Assembly (NCBI GenBank): GCA_964467345.1
Contig: CAYXPY010000003.1
Coordinates: 1-64,000 of the forward strand
Length of the DNA stretch: 64,000 bases
Source of the DNA: SM1-50 sp964467345
GTDB taxonomy: Archaea; Thermoplasmatota; E2; DHVEG-1
Direction: 5' to 3'
Shown here: one piece after another, positions 25,212-34,653 of the stretch
Layout: each line of letters opens with the position of its first letter
Position numbering within the stretch: the stretch's first letter is position 1
Program-made: the position numbers and the translations under genes
Notes under the pieces: generated by a model
The model's input: the letters and a program-made list of their open reading frames with translations, nothing else
Told to the model about the DNA's origin: nothing
Databases searched by the model: none

Positions 25212-25832
25212 CTATGGAACGATATGCCCAAAGGCGACCGTGCCAGAAATTTTTTCAATCTTCACCTTCACCGTTGCCCCTTTGATAGCACCGGGGATAT
25301 AGATAACGTATTTGTCAAAAAAAGCGACACCATCACCGCGTTTGCCGATGTCCTTTATGGTCAGCTCGTAGGTCTCTCCTTCCTTAAAAACCTCGGTCGG
25401 GACAACAGTTTTTCTTTTTTTCATAGACCCGATTGACCGAAACGCACCGCATGCGTCACAACGAATGAGAAGTGTCCGATCCTTTTTTACTAAATGAGTA
25501 TCAGGCCGATTACACTCAGAACAGATCACATAGGTATCAACATACTCATCAAGTCTATCCTGAATCGTCTTTATTGGGATTTTCCCCTGGAAAATAACCC
25601 GTCCGCTTGAGATATCACCAGCGGTCCCAACGCTCCCTAATAAAAATTTCAGAAAATGATCCGCTTCACGGTTCAGGACATCAATGATTTTATCAAAATT
25701 TTTCAGAACCGTCGTGTTTCCCTCGTAGAAGACGTCAACTTTTGGTACCTTAAAACGATCGTCGTCGATACGTTCCTTAGCCGTCGCATCATGAACGCGT
25801 TTCAACAAGTCAGCATAATTCACTTTATTCAT
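25212..25832 (-). CDS. Translation initiation factor aIF2 beta with C-terminal TRAM domain
   Basis: A 206-residue protein. The aIF2-beta core spans about 1-140, with the zinc ribbon cysteines C104, C107, C125 and C128 and the FLLGSVGTAGDI motif. It works in the aIF2 heterotrimer that delivers initiator tRNA. A TRAM beta-barrel follows (about 148-206: GETYELTIKDIGKRGDGVAF, IPGAIKGATVKVKI), which is a small RNA-binding domain. This fusion is known in several euryarchaeal groups but is absent from many others. Single-gene transcript with its own AT-rich promoter region upstream. Confidence 0.93.
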   Translation of the reverse strand: MNKVNYADLLKRVHDATAKERIDDDRFKVPKVDVFYEGNTTVLKNFDKIIDVLNREADHFLKFLLGSVGTAGDISSGRVIFQGKIPIKTIQDRLDEYVDTYVICSECNRPDTHLVKKDRTLLIRCDACGAFRSIGSMKKRKTVVPTEVFKEGETYELTIKDIGKRGDGVAFFDKYVIYIPGAIKGATVKVKIEKISGTVAFGHIVP

Positions 25833-25915
25833 AGTGTAAGATGGCGAAATACAAAGACGGATAAAAATCTTCCGTAGATGAAAAAAAAGAAAAGAAAAGG
25901 ATATAATACCGTTTT

Positions 25916-26053
25916 CTACAGAGGTATTTGATTGGGTTGCAAACGGGCACCCATTACAAAAAAACCATCTTTCATTGCCTGTTCAGCAAGGTCGACTTGC
26001 GTTGTATATATCTTTTTATTTTCTTTTGTCCAATGCCAAATGAATTCGGCCAT
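25916..26053 (-). CDS. 45-residue protein of unknown function
   Basis: A small, rather hydrophilic protein with a Trp/Ile-rich start (MAEFIWHWTKENKK) and a VDLAEQAMKDGFFVMGARL helix-strand segment. I chose the ATG at 26053 because GGGGGAGAG lies about seven bases before it; the longer frame from 26098 begins inside the promoter region. A TATA box (TATTTAAA, minus strand) is about 52 bases upstream. The gene has its own promoter, ribosome binding site and a compact stop, so it is probably real. I do not recognise the family. Confidence 0.6.
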   Translation of the reverse strand: MAEFIWHWTKENKKIYTTQVDLAEQAMKDGFFVMGARLQPNQIPL

Positions 26054-26104
26054 GAATAACTCTCCCCCAACCAACGCGGTTGTAAACGAAGAAAACACCG
26101 CGCG

Positions 26105-26112
26105 TTTAAATA
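26105..26112 (-). promoter_or_regulatory. TATA box of the 45-residue gene
   Basis: On the minus strand TATTTAAA lies about 52 bases before the ATG at 26053, directly after the elp3 stop region, so the small gene has a promoter separate from elp3. Confidence 0.55.
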
Positions 26113-26131
26113 CCTTTTCAAAAAAATAGGT

Positions 26132-27718
26132 TCATGGTCTTATTGTTTTTGCCAAGTAAATTCCCTCATCGGAAAAACCTACTTTCCGGTAGTATGGCTT
26201 CACACCAACGCCACTGAGCACGAATAAACGTTTTTTCCCAAACTCTTCGGAGCAGATACGTTCTGCTTCGCTAAGCAGTTTTTTCCCATACCCCCGGTGT
26301 TGGTATGCCTCAGGGCTCCGTTCTCCAAGCGATGCCTCACGCCCAAGGACCTTAAGTTCTCGGATAATCATACAGGGTTCCTTCTGAAGCTCCGGTCGAT
26401 GGGGGCTCCCAAGGTCACGCAACCGAAGATACCCAACCAAGACGTCTTGCTGCTCATTTTCAAGTGAGATGAAGACCTCTTCGCCACTGCTTGCTTTATA
26501 CCGACGAATAACCATACGAAGGGAATCCTCAGTCAAAAGTTTTGTTTTTTCAGCGGAAACATGCCCAATTTCCCGACAGCGAATGCACCTGCAGGTTGTC
26601 TTTTGTTTCTGCATCTCTTTTTCAACATATTGTCGAAGATTGCTTTTCTTGATTCCTGTACAAATTTCTTGTGAGGGGATATCCCGCTGTATCCGCTGTA
26701 TCCGCACCCATTCAGGGACATCCTTTTTAATGCGAGCGATGAGAAGAGAAGCTTGTTCCGTTGAAAGCGGAGTGTATGTTCCTTGCTTCCAAAGGTGATA
26801 TAACTTGGTTCCTTCAATGACGAGTGTTGGATAAATTTTAATCATATCCGGTTTGAAGCGTTCATCGGTAAAGAGGGAATGGAACGCCTCAATGTCTTTT
26901 TTTTCGGTGCTGCCAGGAAGCCCGGGCATCATGTGATAACACACCTTGAATCCTGCGTCTTTTGCGATACGCGTCGCAGCAATAGAATCAGAAACGGTAT
27001 GACCTCGATCCATCCCGGACAAGTTCGTGTCAAATACGGTCTGTACCCCTAATTCAACCCTAGTAGCACCTGCATACAGCGCATGATCAGCATGGTGCAA
27101 CCGGAACCAGTCCGGTCGTGTCTCGATGGTCAAACCAATGCATCGGGACGGAGCTGCCTCGTTTTTCTTTTTCGCATTTTCTAGCGTTTTAGATTGCTGG
27201 TTATTCAGTGCATCAAAACATCGTTTCACAAACCAGTCTTGGTAGTCAGGCAGCCGCGCAGTAAAGGTCCCCCCCATGATAATCAGGTCCACTTTATCGG
27301 TCACATGCCCGATTGCATGGAGTTGTTCGATTCTGCTACGAACCTGAAGGAAGGGGTCAAAATTATTGCAACAGGCACGCATCGCCGCTGGTTCATACCC
27401 TGTGTAGCTTTGTGGGGTGTTACGCTCAGGACCACCTGGGCAGGGGATGCATTTTCCATGAGGGCATTGCGCAGGTGAAGTCATAGCAGCAATGATTGAA
27501 ACCCCGGAGAGAGTCCGAGTTGATTTCTTGCGCAGGAGGTTCTGCGCTGCCCCGTTTTCCAGTCGGTCGGTTGGTAGTTTTGCAAGAATCTCACTGTCTC
27601 GGGGGATTGTGCGCAGATGATATTTTTTACATAACTTGACTTTGGTTCTGTGCAGTTCGTCTTTTGATTGAATCTTTTTTGAGAGAATAAGTTCTACGAC
27701 GTCCTGGTGAAACGGCAT
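26132..27718 (-). CDS. elp3: tRNA uridine-34 carboxymethyltransferase Elp3
   Basis: A 528-residue radical SAM/acetyltransferase enzyme that makes the cm5U precursor modification at the tRNA wobble uridine from acetyl-CoA and SAM. The radical SAM cysteines are C85, C90 and C93 in CPHGKCIPCPGG, the motif GLTIETRPDW follows, and a GNAT acetyltransferase domain occupies the C-terminus (YQHRGYGKKLLSEAE as the acetyl-CoA loop). Two CRCIRC-type cysteines lie between the domains, as in the family. Length is normal. Archaeal Elp3 acts without the eukaryotic Elongator partners. Confidence 0.95.
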   Translation of the reverse strand: MPFHQDVVELILSKKIQSKDELHRTKVKLCKKYHLRTIPRDSEILAKLPTDRLENGAAQNLLRKKSTRTLSGVSIIAAMTSPAQCPHGKCIPCPGGPERNTPQSYTGYEPAAMRACCNNFDPFLQVRSRIEQLHAIGHVTDKVDLIIMGGTFTARLPDYQDWFVKRCFDALNNQQSKTLENAKKKNEAAPSRCIGLTIETRPDWFRLHHADHALYAGATRVELGVQTVFDTNLSGMDRGHTVSDSIAATRIAKDAGFKVCYHMMPGLPGSTEKKDIEAFHSLFTDERFKPDMIKIYPTLVIEGTKLYHLWKQGTYTPLSTEQASLLIARIKKDVPEWVRIQRIQRDIPSQEICTGIKKSNLRQYVEKEMQKQKTTCRCIRCREIGHVSAEKTKLLTEDSLRMVIRRYKASSGEEVFISLENEQQDVLVGYLRLRDLGSPHRPELQKEPCMIIRELKVLGREASLGERSPEAYQHRGYGKKLLSEAERICSEEFGKKRLFVLSGVGVKPYYRKVGFSDEGIYLAKTIRP

Positions 27719-27903
27719 TCATCGGCCGTATATTGCCCCTGGCTAAAAACCTTTGTTCAAGAGTGGTGTACCAAATCCACTGGCATCGTCGTCAGAAATT
27801 TCATAGCCGCCTTACCGGTATTGTCTTTAAAAAAAAGAAAAAGGAGAATTGAAGAATCCTGGAATGGTCGTTGATGTGACTGGGATTTTTCTTGATATAT
27901 ATC

Positions 27904-28653
27904 CTAATCAAACTCAAACACATACAGGATCTCATAGGTTGGGAGGTACTGCAGGACGATGATTCCGGTGCAATTCGTTATCATATCACCAATGGTTACG
28001 TTCCCTTGAGGGAATGGATCGCAACTCCCAGCACCGATCTCAGAAAGATCATCCCAAAGAATATCTGCTGCACTGGTGTAGGTGACCGTCAAGGTGTTAT
28101 TGGTTTCATCCGGTGTAAAGCCGATGACTGGTGTCTGAGGCGGACGGTTAGATGGATCAATGATCCCCAAAAGGATTCCAATTTTTACCCAGCGGAGCAG
28201 CCGGATACCCCAGGTCATCGTCCGCCAGAGTGTGAATTTCGATTGGAAGTATACAAACAGAAGTGCACTGAGATACACACGGAAGACACGATAGTTAAAT
28301 ATCTTCCAGAAGATTTTCTCAAGGAATGTTTGATTATCATCCTTTGGTTGTGGCTCTTGGTTCTTTGCAGCAGAGCGGTCCGTTACTTTTTGTGTGAAAG
28401 TGGATGAGACAGGTGTGTTTTCCATGGTATTAACCAGGGAATTGAATTTTTTTGCAATTTCCGGGTAATCTTGTGAAAGTGTATTGATAAAAACAACGAT
28501 TTCTTCCGCATCCATATTTTTTATGGCTTCAAACGATAGGCATGGTTCTGTTGCTTTTCGTTCAATGGTTTGAATCTGAATCGCATTTGTTAGAGGAACA
28601 AAGGCTATCAGAAAAACAGCAATAATACTTCCAAGTACGATCCTTCTCTTCAT
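27904..28653 (-). CDS. Exported protein with a type IV pilin-like C-terminal pattern
   Basis: A 249-residue protein with a signal sequence (about 1-24), a helical middle and an aromatic, amphipathic segment at about 125-160. The C-terminal 80 residues (LTVTYTSAADILWDDLSEIG, then GNVTIGDMITNC and IVLQYLPTYEILYVFEF) resemble the C-terminal beta domain of archaeal pilin-like surface proteins: a tryptophan-Asp-Asp-Leu turn, a glycine-rich stretch, then a terminal strand. No class III prepilin peptidase site is obvious. The function is unknown. The 27719-27903 gap before elp3 shows nothing further. Confidence 0.6.
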   Translation of the reverse strand: MKRRIVLGSIIAVFLIAFVPLTNAIQIQTIERKATEPCLSFEAIKNMDAEEIVVFINTLSQDYPEIAKKFNSLVNTMENTPVSSTFTQKVTDRSAAKNQEPQPKDDNQTFLEKIFWKIFNYRVFRVYLSALLFVYFQSKFTLWRTMTWGIRLLRWVKIGILLGIIDPSNRPPQTPVIGFTPDETNNTLTVTYTSAADILWDDLSEIGAGSCDPFPQGNVTIGDMITNCTGIIVLQYLPTYEILYVFEFD

Positions 28654-28727
28654 AGATTGTCACCATCTCCATAATATAAATATCTCTCATATAAATATTA
28701 CTATAATCATTTTATTACTATACGTAT

Positions 28728-31577
28728 TTATGAATCCCAGAACCCACGTGTTTTTGCATACTGAAGTTCTGCTTGAAGAATGTCTCGTAAAAATTTTATT
28801 TCAAGTTCTTCGGATTTCATCAGTTCAAGTTTGTTATATCGTCCGAGGATGCGAGCTGCGGTATCTGGGCCTATGCCACGGCCAACTAACGCAAGGACTG
28901 CAAACGGTCCATAGCTGAGCACAAGACTTGCGTTTTTATGGAGACGTTGGACTTCTTTGTTTTCTTCAGCGGTGCGATGTTTCTTAGAGAGCAGTGGCAG
29001 GAATTTTTTATTATAACGACGAATCACTGCGATTTTAATTGCACCGCATTTTGAACATGTTGGCTGGCGAGAGACCCGTTCAACAACCGTATTCCATGAA
29101 TGATGACAGTTTGTACAGACGAGTGTGATGTCGGCATCTTCCAATCGTTTCTTCAGCGCCATTAGGATTGTCCGGTCAGCACGCTGAGGCACCATTAGTC
29201 CGCGGATTGTTTCAAACCCGGCAAGAGCTATAGGGGATAAGCCCTGTGTGTGAATCGCGATGTCACCGCTCTGTATTCTTTCTAATACCTGTATTGTATG
29301 GTGGATGTCCATTCGTTCCCAGAGAAGTTTATCTAAGGCTTCTTCAAGGATTAAGGACTGTTCGAAAAGGTTAAACAACCGCTTCATTCCAATAGTCTTA
29401 TAATCAAAATCTTTTCGTAGGGCACCGAACTTGCGTGCAACATGAACCAGCTGCCAACGGAGGTACGTTGAATTACGCAGAATCGTTCTCATCAGATACT
29501 CTAGCATCTCTGGTTTTGTCGTCAGAAGGATTTCCTTGATTCTCTCGGGAGGCATGCGGCCTGGAAGCTCTAAATTAATACGATATGCATCACTATTAAT
29601 ACCAATACTTTCACCAATAGCCTGTGCGAGTACTGCCGATATCAACCGTCCGAGGGTTTCGTTTACCTTAGTTCCAAAACACGTGTTGAGCACCATGGTT
29701 TTTTCTTCAACATCAAATGTAATGGTGGTATCATCAGGAACGACAAACCCTGCTTTTTTTTGGTTTGCGATGTAATCGGTGAATTTCTTCATCGTCATCC
29801 CATCACAGGGATAGGCAGAGATATCGGTGTTCTCCGAGACGTATCTTCGTAGCATGCCGACTTCCTGGGCTACTTCATAGGGGACTGGGATGTCCTCGCC
29901 AGCCCATGAGGGGACAGCCCCGATCTCCTTGATCGGTGAGACCAACAGTTCGTTGTCTTCCCTTTTTACGATCATCCATGGTCTGCCTCGAAGGATGAAT
30001 TTTTCTCCCTCAAAACCAGAGCTAAGGACAAAACTTTCATCCAAGGTTCCAATGGATTTTCTGGTGCTTATATCAATCACAGGATACGTTTTTTCGTCCG
30101 GGATCATCGAGATATTATCAAGGAAATAATGCCGCGAATTTGTTCGTTTTGCTAGGAGTATTTCGTTGTGTTCCTCTTCTAACCATATCGATCGTTGGTT
30201 TTTTAACTGAAACATCACTGATTCGAAGAGAGCCCAGGGGAGAGTAGCGAAGGGATAGGATCGGGTGATAATTTCATAGGTGGTTTTTGCGGTGATACGC
30301 CCATATTCCAATGCTATGGAGATTATTTGATTCGAGAGGACCGATAATGGATTCTGTCGGACAAGGAACCGTTCCAAGGTCCCGGTCAGTGCTCTGCGTG
30401 CGATCACCAGGCTTTCTGAGAGGTCTTCAGGGTTTGTTGCAAGTATCATCCCCTGGGAGGTCTGACCAACTCGATGGCCTGATCGTCCGACTCGCTGGAC
30501 GATGCGGGTTACCTCTCGGGGCGAATTGTATTGAATGACAAAATCCGTATCACCAACATCGATTCCAAGCTCAAGGGACGAGGTACAGACCAATGATTTC
30601 AACGTCCCGTTTTTAAAGTCGTTTTCTGCCTCTATTCTTGCGTTTTTTGAAAGCGAGCCATGATGCACACCGATTTTCTGATTCTCCTGCCACAGATGAA
30701 AACGAGACGCGAGGATCTCAGCCCCATCCCTCGTATTAATAAATAAGAGGGTGGATGTATGTTCATCGATGAGTTCCTTACATCGTCTCAGCAACGCAAA
30801 TGAACTTGGTTCAATCGATAAACGATTCGCATGAGCGTAATCTTCTTTTTCCACAGAAGGCATCTCTACCCTGATGTCAATATGTTTTGTCACATCGACT
30901 TCAAGGATTTCGACAGGTCGAAAACCGGAGGCGTCTTTTCCACCAAGGTATCGAGCAACCTCACTTGAGAGACCAACCGTTGCAGAAAGACCAATGCGTT
31001 GGAACTCATGACCGGATCCTTTTGTGATTTCCCATAAGCGTTCCAATCCGACCGCTAGTTGTGCTCCACGCTCATCACCGGCAAGCTCATGGACCTCATC
31101 GATAATAACCCAACGAACGCAGTTGAGGTGTTTCCGAATCCGTTTCCCTGTGAAAAGAATTTGTAACGTCTCAGGGGTTGTTATCAGCATATCTGGCGGG
31201 GATCGTGCTTGCCGAGCTCGTTCGCTTTCAGAGGTATCTCCATGACGGACTGCGACGGAGATACCTAGTTGTTTTCCCCAGTCGAATGTCCGACGGAGCA
31301 TATCTCTATTCAGCGCACGCAGCGGAGTGATATACAGAATCGAGATTCCTTTCTGGTTTGTCTGAGAGGCGGATTCCTTTCCCATGAGATGTTTATGAAA
31401 GACGGGCAACAACGCTGACTCGGTCTTACCTAACCCTGTTGGAGCTATGAGGAGCACATGGTGACCACTCAGGATGGAGGGTATTGCCTTTTGTTGTGGC
31501 TCTGTTGGAGACTCTATGTTGTTTGAAGTTAGGAAGTCTCTGATTCGCCTGTCAAGTAAATCAAAAACCGATTTCAT
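28728..31577 (-). CDS. lhr: Lhr-type ATP-dependent helicase
   Basis: A 949-residue superfamily 2 helicase. Walker A is APTGLGKTE (45-53), the DEVH box lies at 160-163, and later motifs include LGIDVGDTDFVIQ and QRVGRSGHRVG. The large Lhr core C-terminal domain follows. A four-cysteine zinc ribbon (CTNCHHSW ... CSKCGAIK) near residue 820 and a helix-hairpin-helix-like end (GRGIGPDTAARIL) complete the archaeal form. Lhr helicases unwind DNA and DNA:RNA hybrids in repair. No partner nuclease gene is adjacent. Confidence 0.93.
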   Translation of the reverse strand: MKSVFDLLDRRIRDFLTSNNIESPTEPQQKAIPSILSGHHVLLIAPTGLGKTESALLPVFHKHLMGKESASQTNQKGISILYITPLRALNRDMLRRTFDWGKQLGISVAVRHGDTSESERARQARSPPDMLITTPETLQILFTGKRIRKHLNCVRWVIIDEVHELAGDERGAQLAVGLERLWEITKGSGHEFQRIGLSATVGLSSEVARYLGGKDASGFRPVEILEVDVTKHIDIRVEMPSVEKEDYAHANRLSIEPSSFALLRRCKELIDEHTSTLLFINTRDGAEILASRFHLWQENQKIGVHHGSLSKNARIEAENDFKNGTLKSLVCTSSLELGIDVGDTDFVIQYNSPREVTRIVQRVGRSGHRVGQTSQGMILATNPEDLSESLVIARRALTGTLERFLVRQNPLSVLSNQIISIALEYGRITAKTTYEIITRSYPFATLPWALFESVMFQLKNQRSIWLEEEHNEILLAKRTNSRHYFLDNISMIPDEKTYPVIDISTRKSIGTLDESFVLSSGFEGEKFILRGRPWMIVKREDNELLVSPIKEIGAVPSWAGEDIPVPYEVAQEVGMLRRYVSENTDISAYPCDGMTMKKFTDYIANQKKAGFVVPDDTTITFDVEEKTMVLNTCFGTKVNETLGRLISAVLAQAIGESIGINSDAYRINLELPGRMPPERIKEILLTTKPEMLEYLMRTILRNSTYLRWQLVHVARKFGALRKDFDYKTIGMKRLFNLFEQSLILEEALDKLLWERMDIHHTIQVLERIQSGDIAIHTQGLSPIALAGFETIRGLMVPQRADRTILMALKKRLEDADITLVCTNCHHSWNTVVERVSRQPTCSKCGAIKIAVIRRYNKKFLPLLSKKHRTAEENKEVQRLHKNASLVLSYGPFAVLALVGRGIGPDTAARILGRYNKLELMKSEELEIKFLRDILQAELQYAKTRGFWDS

Positions 31578-31681
31578 GGGTACAGGTGCATTCTCATCTT
31601 CTATTTAGAATTTTTTCCTTAAAAAAACAGGAGGATTATTTAGGTTCTTCCTGAAATACCTCCCTCTGACTGTATGTTATG

Positions 31682-31999
31682 TTATTGTTCAGTTTTTTTC
31701 AAAGCGATACAGATCTCAATAGAGGAGACATTTGATTTCCTGCCGTCCTCATTGGTGACTACTTCCGTTCCGATATCGATGTGTTTTATCTCAGCGTTTG
31801 TCAAAAACCGGTTGTGGGTTATTTCCGCGGCATCGACTGCTCTGCTAATTGCGTTTCCTCTCGCTTTCAGCACAACCTCGGTGAAATTCCCTGAGTTTAA
31901 CAGTGCCATGACAGCGGTGACATAATTCATTGGTGGCTTATTTCCGACATAGATGATGTTGCTGTCGGTGTCGATTTTCTTTTTTTCTTCTTTGGTCAT
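31682..31999 (-). CDS. albA: Chromatin/RNA-binding protein Alba
   Basis: A 105-residue nucleoid protein. The Alba fold is shown by NIIYVGNKPPMNYVTAVMALLN, the VVLKARGNAISRAVDAAEI helix and the DIGTEVV hairpin that contacts the minor groove. It carries a lysine-rich N-terminus. Alba binds DNA and RNA as a dimer, and the lysine corresponding to the acetylated site in Sulfolobus is replaced here by the NKPP context. Monocistronic. Confidence 0.95.
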   Translation of the reverse strand: MTKEEKKKIDTDSNIIYVGNKPPMNYVTAVMALLNSGNFTEVVLKARGNAISRAVDAAEITHNRFLTNAEIKHIDIGTEVVTNEDGRKSNVSSIEICIALKKTEQ

Positions 32000-32116
32000 A
32001 CCAAATCTGACTCCCCGGAGAAGTGGTTTGCCGAATATTCCTCTTGAAGATGAAAATTCATTCCTCTTTAATAAAGGTTTTGTTTTTTTAGAGTAGTACC
32101 AAGTTTTGGTGATCTC

Positions 32117-32404
32117 TTATCCGTAATAATGTCCGCTTGGTTCTTTCTCCTCGGCTTTCCCCTCATGTTGTTTTACATCAAGGACATCGATCGCAAGAAT
32201 GGCATGTAAGGGGACGATTCGTAATTTTTCTACTTGGTTTTGGTCTCCAGTGGACATCTCAATGACCAAACCTGCTTCTTCGATTGCAATCGTGGCATAG
32301 CCTCTGAAGAGTCCCTCTGTTTCCAAGGTGCTGTCTCTTCCCCCAATCGAGATAATCTTATAGCGTGATCCTTCAATGAGTTTCCAGTCTTCCTTTTTAT
32401 TCAT
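32117..32404 (-). CDS. Small conserved beta-rich protein downstream of a regulator
   Basis: A 95-residue protein whose core (SRYKIISIGGRDSTLETEG, GYATIAIEEAGLVIEM, RIVPLHAILAIDVLDV) looks like a small Sm-like or SH3-like beta barrel. It resembles uncharacterised archaeal proteins with the same closing pattern. The ATG at 32404 has GGAAGTGA just before it; a GTG at 32413 that overlaps the previous stop codon is an alternative start. It is translationally coupled to the winged-helix regulator and may work with it. Function unknown. Confidence 0.65.
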   Translation of the reverse strand: MNKKEDWKLIEGSRYKIISIGGRDSTLETEGLFRGYATIAIEEAGLVIEMSTGDQNQVEKLRIVPLHAILAIDVLDVKQHEGKAEEKEPSGHYYG

Positions 32405-32409
32405 CGATT

Positions 32410-32847
32410 TCACTTCCTTTTTGTTTCAATGAGTGTTTGGAGATGTTGCACGGTCTTGCCGTAATTCTCAACAGCTACTTTAATGTGCGCTTCGACGAAG
32501 TTCCATGCTTTCTCAAAATTTCCATAGCGCAGACGGTAAGCTTTTTTTTGTTGTTTTGATACCTCATCAAACACGGAGACTTCTTCAAGAATATCAAATC
32601 CCTTGAGTTTATTGAGGTGTCGGTAAATGGTAGGCCGCGAAGTCTTCAAAGTCGCTGCGATATCGTCAACAAACCATGCTTTTGTTGGGTGTTTAAGGAA
32701 AAAATCCGCAAATATCTTATAAGGGATTTCCGGGTCGGAGCCTTTTGAAAGGTATCCGATTTGCTCAAAGAACATTTTCGCAGCGGTGTCGAAATCTTCT
32801 TCGCCTGTCAGTGGGGTGTTACTCACAATCTGCATCTCAAAGGTCAT
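32410..32847 (-). CDS. Winged-helix DNA-binding regulator
   Basis: A 145-residue protein with a winged helix-turn-helix at about residues 55-105 (FVDDIAATLKTSRPTIYRHLNKLKGFDILEEV), of the ArsR/TrmB-like archaeal kind, and a C-terminal helical dimerisation part. An ATATAAAAT element about 75 bases upstream (minus strand, around 32918-32928) is a probable TATA box, so it is transcribed apart from glnA upstream. Position after glnA could mean a nitrogen-related role, but nothing in the protein shows the ligand. Confidence 0.8.
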   Translation of the reverse strand: MTFEMQIVSNTPLTGEEDFDTAAKMFFEQIGYLSKGSDPEIPYKIFADFFLKHPTKAWFVDDIAATLKTSRPTIYRHLNKLKGFDILEEVSVFDEVSKQQKKAYRLRYGNFEKAWNFVEAHIKVAVENYGKTVQHLQTLIETKRK

Positions 32848-32946
32848 AGGGAGAACCTCCGCGACCCTGAATCCATTTGCTGATTAATAATATTTCTTTA
32901 ACAAAGGAAAGGAAAAAATTTTATATGGTTACGGACTGGTTTTAAT

Positions 32947-34305
32947 TTAGAGGATCTGGAGGTAGTTGTCAACCTCCCATTTTGTCACCTGCAGGCGATA
33001 TGCTTCCCATTCCTTTCGTTTGACATGGATGAGGTTTTCAAAGACATGATCCCCGAGTGTCTCTCGTACGAGATCACTTTTCGTCATTATTGCCAACGCA
33101 TGCCCAAGGCTCTCCGGGAGTTGTTCAATACCATATTTTTTGCGTTCTTCCTCTGAAAGAGAGTAGATGTTTTTTTCAACGGGTTCTGGTGCATCAAGCT
33201 TCTCTTCAATTCCCTTTAACCCGGCAGCAAGCATAACCGAAAACGCCAAGTACGGATTACAGGCGACATCGGGGTTTCGCAGTTCACAGCGGGTGCTCTT
33301 TCCACGCTTCGATGGGATTCTTATCAGGGCACTGCGGTTTTGATTCGCCCAAGCGATATAGGTTGGTGCCTCATACCCAGGAACAAGTCTTTTGTAGGAG
33401 TTCACCGTGGGATTTAGAACCCCGGACAGCTCTTTGATATACGTTAACTGCCCGGCGATGAAGTGATACGCAACCGGGCTTAACTCGTATTTATTCGAGA
33501 AATCATAGAATGCATTTGTACCATCTAAGGTGAAGAGCGATTGATGGGTATGCATCCCAGAGCCGCACTGCCCAAAGAGTGGTTTAGGCATAAAGGACGC
33601 ATGGAGATTATGTTTCGTCGCAATAACTTTTGTAATATATTTCAACGTAATCACGCGATCAGCGGTGGTAATCGCATCGGCATAGTGAAAGTTGATTTCT
33701 TGTTGGCCATCAGCACATTCATGATGCGCGGTGTAGGGTTGAATCCCGATCTCTTCGAGTGCTAGTGTGATATCCGCCCGGACTCCTTCTGCAAGATCCC
33801 GATGGGACAAATCGAAGTACCCAGCGGTGTCGTTTGGTATGACCGTTGAGTTCTCACCATTTTTTTTAAACAAGAAGAACTCGCATTCAGGACCGGTATT
33901 AAAAACGTACCCGAGTTTGATAGCTTTCTGCATCATTTTTTCTAAAATGTATTTCACATCGCCTTCGAATCGTTTCCCGCTTGGTTCGAAAATGTCGCAG
34001 TTCAGTTTAGCGGTTTTCCGATGCTCAACGCTTTCAGGCAGAATCACATAACTCATAGGGTCAGGTTTTGCGATTTTGTCTGATTCCTCAATGGTTGCGT
34101 ACCCTGCGATGGACGATGCATCAAAAGGAACCCCCTCATCAAGTGCCGACTCAATGCCACTCGCAGGGATAATGATATTTTTTGGAGTGCCAAGAATGTC
34201 AACGAACTGTAACCGAACAAAAAGAACTTTTTGTTCACGGATCGATTGTAAAATTGATTCTTTGTTCCACATTTTTAAGGTACTCAGTCCTATCACATTC
34301 CTCAC
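32947..34305 (-). CDS. glnA: Glutamine synthetase, type I
   Basis: A 452-residue enzyme that makes glutamine from glutamate, ammonia and ATP. Visible motifs are FDASSIAGY, the metal/glutamate segments GPECEFFLF and HHECADGQQEINF, SGMHTHQSL, the NPTVNSYKRLVPGYEAP signature and RNPDVACNPYLAFSVMLAAGLKGI. The tail lacks the adenylylation-site tyrosine context of the long bacterial form, so regulation is probably by feedback or PII proteins. The GTG at 34305 is preceded by AAAGG; an ATG at 34272 would also give a normal family start. It supplies glutamine for the GltB-containing operon nearby. Confidence 0.95.
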   Translation of the reverse strand: MRNVIGLSTLKMWNKESILQSIREQKVLFVRLQFVDILGTPKNIIIPASGIESALDEGVPFDASSIAGYATIEESDKIAKPDPMSYVILPESVEHRKTAKLNCDIFEPSGKRFEGDVKYILEKMMQKAIKLGYVFNTGPECEFFLFKKNGENSTVIPNDTAGYFDLSHRDLAEGVRADITLALEEIGIQPYTAHHECADGQQEINFHYADAITTADRVITLKYITKVIATKHNLHASFMPKPLFGQCGSGMHTHQSLFTLDGTNAFYDFSNKYELSPVAYHFIAGQLTYIKELSGVLNPTVNSYKRLVPGYEAPTYIAWANQNRSALIRIPSKRGKSTRCELRNPDVACNPYLAFSVMLAAGLKGIEEKLDAPEPVEKNIYSLSEEERKKYGIEQLPESLGHALAIMTKSDLVRETLGDHVFENLIHVKRKEWEAYRLQVTKWEVDNYLQIL

Positions 34306-34653
34306 CTTTGAGATAGTATCCTGTTCGTTGAATGTAAAATATTTTTACCGCTTAGTCTGTATGATGATTGTATATTTAATACATTGTCAACATTCATATG
34401 AAACAGGGGATTGGTGGGCTAATCATGTTTATTTCAGAGCGGTTTTCTTGAAAAATAGTCCTTCTAAAAAACAAAAATAAGTGAGATTTTTCCTTCGTAT
34501 TTGCCTTATACAGGTTAAAGCCAAGAGAGACAAGATTTCGCAGAGTTAGGGTAGGAGGGGATGGTTCTCTATATAGGAATGTTTAATTAGAGGATTTACA
34601 TTAAATAATGATAGTAATACGAAAGGATAGTAGATAAATGGGGGATTTAAAAA
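34306..34653. other. 348-base gap with divergent promoters
   Basis: The gap between glnA and the subtilase contains AT-rich promoter sequence for both directions (ATTAAATATA on the minus strand around 34366-34375, and TTAAATAATGATAG before the protease). I see no further gene, repeat or RNA structure in it. Confidence 0.5.
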
